The notes under the pieces were generated by a model. The model saw only the letters and a program-made list of their open reading frames with translations, was not told the origin of the DNA and made no database searches. A stretch of DNA of 64,000 bases. Origin: Hymenolepis diminuta (Eukaryota > Platyhelminthes > Cestoda > Cyclophyllidea > Hymenolepididae). This document shows, piece after piece, positions 58,406-64,000 of this stretch. Every line of letters starts with the position of its first letter. The stretch's first letter is position 1. The position numbers and the translations under genes were made by a program. The DNA is taken from assembly GCA_900708905.1 (NCBI GenBank), contig CAADRB010000036.1, positions 1,156,536 through 1,220,535 on the forward strand, given 5' to 3'.

Positions 58406-61400
58406 GTTAAAAATATATTATTTCATTATATTTTAAAATTTTTATTATCTCCATTTATAACGCCATGCATTCTAGAATATTTCATGTGTGTTGCGCGTGT
58501 TTGATGTCCTTGCGATTTGAATATGCGAAGTAACGTAAAAAAGGTCATCGGCACAGAAAGATCAAATCCATTCATATGAATTAACGTAGAAATTCCAAGA
58601 TTAAATTCAGTCCCTGAATAGGCCCACCGTATCGAGAATATACATATCAAGTACAATATGGAGTTACTTGATTATCATAAAGTGACAAATGAAATATACA
58701 GAGCAAATAACAAAACATTTGCTCTAGAGCACATGATGTGTTTAAAAAATACACCTCTGAAATGCTTACTTATTTCATCTTTTTATATTTAAAGATTTCC
58801 GAAATAGGGGTGGGAAAACAGTACCTTATCTGGAGAGTAAAAGGAGGGAAGAATGGAAGGGGAATAAGAGTGATAGAGCGAATTCGATGTTTCAATTTGA
58901 CTTGTCTTAGTTGTCGTGAGTACCGCAGGCGTGCAAAGTGTGAAGCCTTTTTTGCATTCCTGTGGCATTAACAATTATGATTCCTTTGCATACTAGTAAG
59001 ACATCGTTGCTATTATTATTATTATCCACGGTATTACAAAATATGTACAATTGTTGTTGAAAGCAACTGACATGGGAAAAAATAAATCCAACAAATGACA
59101 GGTGGGAAGGTATCAAAGAGATACCGAGGACAACGTCAAGGTGTCAAAGAGTCTTACTTCACTTGATTCTTACATTCGAGTTGTACAGTATTTACTTAAG
59201 AGTTGCTTAACATCCAAAAATTCAAATTTCACCATTTATCCCCTAGATCGCAGCAAATGCTTGTCTACGATATCCAGTTCTAATTGATCGATTTTCACTC
59301 ATGATGGTCGGTCTCACCAATTCCGTTCATTGTTCTTCCAATGGTTGACGAGGTAATTAATCCTCTAGGATATTCCTCCGTTATCTCTTATAATATCTCA
59401 GAGTTTTGACAATTTTACGCAGTTTTTCCTATAGTTGTCACAGTCGAAGTGATTCTGATAACTCAAATTTTAATACACAGTTCAACTTCCAGGTAATCAT
59501 AAAATTAGTTGCTTATGTGCATTTAAGCTGTTGAATCCCCTCACAGTGGATTTCATTCCAATTTTGTGATAAACACATCCAAAGATTTTATGCTTTATTA
59601 ATGATGATCAATCTCTGTTCGGAAAAGGGCATCTTTTATTAAAGATAGGACAGGTATATACTTGCGAAATTCTTTTTAATCCTTTGGAAAACCCTTCAAT
59701 ACTCATAATTAGAATACTTAATTCCCAAGCCTAGTTAGGAAAGCGTTTTTCAACATTCATCTTGGGTAGAGAAATCTCAAATTGAAATCTCCTTGATGAG
59801 AGACCTGTATTCCGCCACCCTCTATGTTAACCAAACCTAACTGGTATGACTGGCCATTCCAATCGCTGGGTTTGCTTCAATGAGTATCAAAGAGGTGACC
59901 TCTAATATAGCTGACATACATGGTGGCTAATGCACTACCGACCCACAAGTGTATTTTTCACTGCCGCGCAGCTACGGTTTATGTTATCAATCATGTTAAG
60001 CGTTTTTATTCAGACACACACCATTAAAAGTACATATTTCATCGTCACTTCGCTTGACAAGTACTGTCAGGAATGAATATTGCATATGAGTAATCCAGTT
60101 GAGTGTCATCTGGGTAGTTTTTTAGTGAACGCATCTGCGAGTATAACTCATTTAATATATGAGTTATTATTAATCGTACTAGTAGAATAAGCGGATGCAT
60201 GGATGTAACAAAGAAGAAATAGTTACGGAAAAGCGCTGGAAGTCATTGTTGGTCATTGCACACGACGATAGTATGATTTTTTTTCCGCAAACATTTACAT
60301 ACAGCTTCCCACCTCACTATTTTTGTCCAAATTCACTTGAGGGGGGAATTTACAACTTTAGAGATAGGAATTCACATTGTTTTCTGCTTTAGACGTGATA
60401 GCCCAACCAAACGAAGGTCTTTTTTGACTCTGTATAAACTTTCTAGACATTTGATGACTCACAGAAAACTTAGATATCTAAAAGCAAAGTTTTCTCCGTT
60501 GAAACTTGGCTATGAGAACTCCCGAGGAATCTGCTGTGCCGGTTATTCCTCTGTCATGACTCGGCGATTGCATATTCCCGCTATCAATCTTCCGGCACTA
60601 TATAGGAGAGCTTGGTTTTCAAATAAACATTTCATAATTTTATGATATATCATTGTTCACTAGCAGTGCAGCGGTGAAGATAAACGTCACAAATCAGTGC
60701 TCAGGAATTTTGCGCTCATGGATACCGACTCAGTAAAAGGCATGAATGACCGCAATGCTAGTTAATACTGTTCAAGAACAAGATCCTCTCATTAGAGTGA
60801 CTCCGTGAACGCTAATTTCCAAACATATCATCAAGAGTATAATTTCCTAATGCAAAATAGATCTATAATAAATATACTTTTATTGATTATGCTAGTATAC
60901 GCTATAATAGATGACCAAGCGTTAGGATCATAATTTAGGAAGGAGAAGAAGGAAACTCTATGAAGTTTGTAGTTTATTATTATATCCTATTGTCGGATCT
61001 TTATAATATGTATCCAACACTTTATTTCTAAACTGAATGCGTTTTTTCATCAATGCATCTTGATGATAGATTTGTTTCCATCGTAATACGTCAAATATTG
61101 AGGATGATATTCTGATAGTAAAATTATATTTTTCCTTCTGCCAGATTTTAAAATATATTTAATTAATCTTAAATGTATTTCTTTAACGCCCACTTAGAAA
61201 TGCAATATGATTTCGCATAATAAATTACTGATTAATCAATTCTGAAATGATGTCACTTAGTGATACAGGACAAAGTAAGCGCATGTTGACATATTCTCTT
61301 TTTCTGAATAATTGTATCACTCAATCGAATCAACTAAATTTGAATAATTTAATAATGACACTAAGACGTTAATGACTTGAAATTGACAGCTAGGCGTAAG

Positions 61401-61984
61401 CAAAACTTCCTATGGAGTGTTGAAGCACGTGAGATAATGGTTCTAGAGAGATGATATGTGATAATACCTGCCCTTAATAAATTTTTCAAAGCATATTTTC
61501 CACAAATCAATACAATTTCATTCTCACTGGAATAACTGAAAATGAATATATTGAAGAATAGGAACATAATAAGTATAACCAATAAACAAATAAATAAGTT
61601 ACAAAGTGGAAGTAAATGAATAATAATCTACGATTCGACCATAATTTCAAACGAATGATTTACAATAAGAAGAAATAACTTGCAAAACCAAGTCTATCAA
61701 ACTTTGAACTCGGTTAAGGCTAACAAAGTTTACTTGAGTAGTTATTCTTCTTGTCAACAAAAAACATTTTCAAATCACCAGATGCCAAGAGTAACCAAAA
61801 AACTTACGTGTGGTAGGAGCTAAGACATATCCACCAAGAGGCCAAGGAAGTTATTAGCTTGACTAGATTGTCATGGCTAGATCAACCAAGAAAGTCGATT
61901 CCCGTCTCTGAAAGCACAAACTACTACCTCCAGTAAACTTGAGCAAAGGACAGTTAAGCGCGATGTTACCACTTTTAAGTTAAT
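58406..61984. other. Intergenic AT-rich DNA with repeat fragments
   Basis: Apart from a family A repeat (59096-59290), no gene is recognised. A frame at 60337-60645 contains SFLTLYKLSRHLMTHRK, which has the spacing of the second half of a C2H2 finger (F-x5-L-x2-H-x3-H). The two cysteines are absent, so it is not called a gene. Confidence 0.5.
59096..59290 (+). repeat. Dispersed repeat family A, best-preserved copy
   Basis: Runs from GGTGGGAAGG through GAGGACAACGTCAAGGTGTC, AAAGAGTCTTACTTC, TTCAAATTTCACCATT and CGCAGCAAATGC..TCTACGATATCCAGT. All blocks are in the same order as 2371-2572. Confidence 0.6.
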
Positions 61985-62300
61985 GCCAGCAGAAAAGAGA
62001 GCAAATCATTGTTCCTTCTGCGCAACAGTCAACAATGACTTCCATTTACCAATTTTGGGTCTCATAAAATGCAAGAGTGCCTGAAATGCAATAAATGAAA
62101 AAATAGCCTTCAGCATTAACATGAGATTCCTTACCAGTTCCTTTTGAGAGATCTTTATAAATGGAGAAAAAAATAGCAACACCTTTTTTTAGTTGTGTGG
62201 CGAAGAAGCAAAAATTCTGACCTCAATGAATCACATCTCCCCATCCTTTCCAGAATTATGTCCTTATAATTATGCGTCTGCGAACAGTGCAATGTATAAT
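61985..62300 (+). repeat. Dispersed repeat family B, copy 3
   Basis: CAATGAATCACATCTCCCCA then TCCTTTCCAGAATTATGTCC matches CAATGGACCAAATCTCTCCA then TTCTTTCCATAAATTATTTCC of 26072-26110. An upstream CAACAATGACTTCC..CCAATTTTG stretch matches more weakly. The mariner element begins about 65 bp downstream. Confidence 0.5.
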
Positions 62301-62364
62301 GCATCTATAAATAAGCTCACATATAATTTTTTTGCTCTAACTGAAATTATTAGTCTGTGCTAAC

Positions 62365-63551
62365 TAACACATGGGCTGAAAAGTCCCGGGCCTAACACAT
62401 AGATGGCGCTAGTTTTATTGCGGTCACCTTTTGTTCAGTTAATGCTAACCTTCAAAAGACAGCTGTTAAAATTTCATGATATTCTATTCATTAGTTTGTG
62501 AGTTATTGTGCTAAGACTGACGCTACCTCTGTTATTTCAAAACAATGGATCAAAAACAATTTCGTGTTTCAATTTTACACTGCTTCTTGATGGGAAAAAA
62601 TATCGTTCAAGCGAAGCAATTGTTTGAAAAGTGTTATGGGAACTCCGCTCCTTCAGAAAAAACAATAAAACGTTGGTTTGCTGACTTCAAAGGTGGTCGT
62701 AGAGACACCGATGATGCAGAATGCAGTGGACGTCCAAATGAGGCGGNNNNNNNNNNNNNNNNNNNNNNNNNNNNNNNNNNNNNNNNNNNNNNNNNNNNNN
62801 NNNNNNNNNNNNNNNNNNNNNNNNNNNNNNNNNNNNNNNNNNNNNNNNNNNNNNNNNNNNNNNNNNNNNNNNNNNNNNNNNNNNNNNNNNNNNNNNNNNN
62901 NNNNNNNNNNNNNNNNNNNNNNNNNNNNNNNNNNNNNNNNNNNNNNNNNNNNNNNNNNNNNNNNNNNNNNNNNNNNNNNNNNNNNNNNNNNNNNNNNNNN
63001 NNNNNNNNNNNNNNNNNNNNNNNNNNNNNNNNNNNNNNNNNNNNNNNNNNNNNNNNNNNNNNNNNNNNNNNNNNNNNNNNNNNNNNNNNNNNNNNNNNNN
63101 NNNNNNNNNNNNNNNNNNNNNNNNAGCGTTTGAAGGTCGAAATTGCAAAGAAACGACCGCATATGGCAAAGAGAAAAAATTTTGTTTCATTAAGACAACG
63201 CATCGTGTGACAAGTCAATCAAAACAATGGCAAAACTACATGAATTGAACTTCGAATTGCTCCCACATCCACCATATTCACCAGATTTGGGTCCCAGCGA
63301 CTACTGACTGTTCGCAGACCTGAAAAAATGGTCGCCGGTAGGAAATTTGGCACGAATGAAGAGGTTATCGCTGAAACTGAGGCCTATTTTGAGGCAAAAG
63401 ATAAATCGTTCTACAAAAGTGGTATTGAAATGTTAGAGCGGCGCTGAAATGATTGCGTTGCTCTTGATGAAGATTACGTTGATGAATAAATCTAATTTTG
63501 AACCAAAAACTGTTTTCTTTGTTAGGCCCGGACTTTTCAGCCCATGTGTTA
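62365..63551 (+). mobile_element. mariner-family DNA transposon, inactive copy with internal gap
   Basis: Terminal inverted repeats of about 30 bp (62367-62397 and 63520-63549; ACACATGGGCTGAAAAGTCC at each outer end) are flanked by TA, the mariner target duplication. The total of about 1.19 kb, if the N length is right, is close to a full-length mariner (about 1.3 kb). The transposase inside is broken (see separate entry). N at 62747-63124 hides the middle. Confidence 0.92.
62545..63489 (+). pseudogene. mariner transposase pseudogene
   Basis: The frame opens with MDQKQFRVSILHCFLMGKNI and continues through the helix-turn-helix N-terminal DNA-binding region to RRDTDDAECSGRPNEA before the N run. 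Transposase acts by cutting at the inverted repeats and inserting at TA. After the gap, the mariner hallmark YSPDLGPSDY (third catalytic Asp region) is recognisable, as is EVIAETEAYFEAKDKSFYKSG near the C-terminus, but in different frames. At least two frameshifts occur in A-rich runs (about 63170 and 63325) and three in-frame stops are seen (in the HQDN, DYWLF and RWN positions of the family). No active enzyme can be made by this copy. Subfamily not assigned. Confidence 0.88.
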
Positions 63552-64000
63552 CTCTGCTATGCAGGTCGTGGATACACCACCGTCCATTCTTATAAACATA
63601 CATAGTTCTAGATATATGTTTTCTCTTGCTATCAAATGAATCAAAACTTGCTTATGAAATGTACTAATGTGAATATTCGTTTAACCAAAAGTACTATGGC
63701 CAACAGTGAATTACTTTAGTAACCAACGCAAGAATTTCATCCTAATATGCTTATTAATTTCTATCATTATTATTCTTTCACATCGTCCTGAGTATGATTA
63801 ATTTCTCGGTCGTTTTCAGATTTTCACCTCCATTTTGCGTCTGCAGCTTTACTTTCACACTTAGTTAATTTCAGAACTGACATCATACTTCTTTTCTCTC
63901 CTAATAAAACATTCTGTCACTGTCTTTTTCTATTTCCCACCTCGAAGAAGTAGTGTTTAGGCAGATGGCAAGGGATATAGCTTAACTGGTTTGCGCCATC
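63552..64000. other. 3' edge of the window, no gene recognised
   Basis: AT-rich. The last 28 bases (GGATATAGCTTAACTGGTTT..) resemble the 5' half of a tRNA or tRNA-like SINE with an A box, cut off by the window edge. Confidence 0.35.

Overview
This is eukaryotic, AT-rich DNA with two runs of N (assembly gaps at 41365-42247 and 62747-63124). Everything points to a flatworm (Platyhelminthes), most likely a parasitic cestode or trematode. Two genes carry the tegument-allergen-like/dynein-light-chain (TAL/DLC) architecture that is characteristic of that group. One gene has several introns of only 29-35 nt followed by kilobase-sized ones, a known flatworm gene style. The species cannot be fixed from the sequence alone.

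Six protein-coding genes can be built by hand from splice sites and reading-phase continuity. (1) 7351-20419, +: a three-exon ARF-family small GTPase of 198 aa whose key nucleotide-binding and catalytic residues are changed. (2) 21824-31780, -: a 14-exon, 817-aa glutamine-rich protein with eight C2H2 zinc fingers, essentially one finger per exon. (3) 33212-34174, +: an intronless 320-aa protein with one C-terminal LIM domain, divergent from gene 2 and tail-to-tail with gene 4. (4) 34444-40360, -: an eight-exon, 585-aa homologue of protein phosphatase 4 regulatory subunit 2. (5) 48254-48601, +: a single-exon 115-aa DLC-domain protein. (6) 53967-56557, -: a three-exon, 208-aa EF-hand plus DLC protein of the TAL type, facing gene 5.

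The rest is intron and intergenic DNA shaped by repeats. There are three copies of a tRNA-derived SINE, and a decayed LTR retrotransposon (44134-47011) with two related LTRs, a degenerate gag zinc knuckle and an aspartic-protease motif. A mariner element (62365-63551) has terminal inverted repeats, TA target duplication and a broken transposase. At least two further dispersed repeat families are present. A palindromic, tandemly repeated unit borders the first gap. The most striking non-coding structure is an inverted repeat with two nearly identical 540-bp arms (57109-57648 and 57866-58405) around a 217-bp loop. Two introns also contain decayed duplicate copies of neighbouring exon sequence. 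No CRISPR array, rRNA gene, operon or convincing intact tRNA gene was seen.
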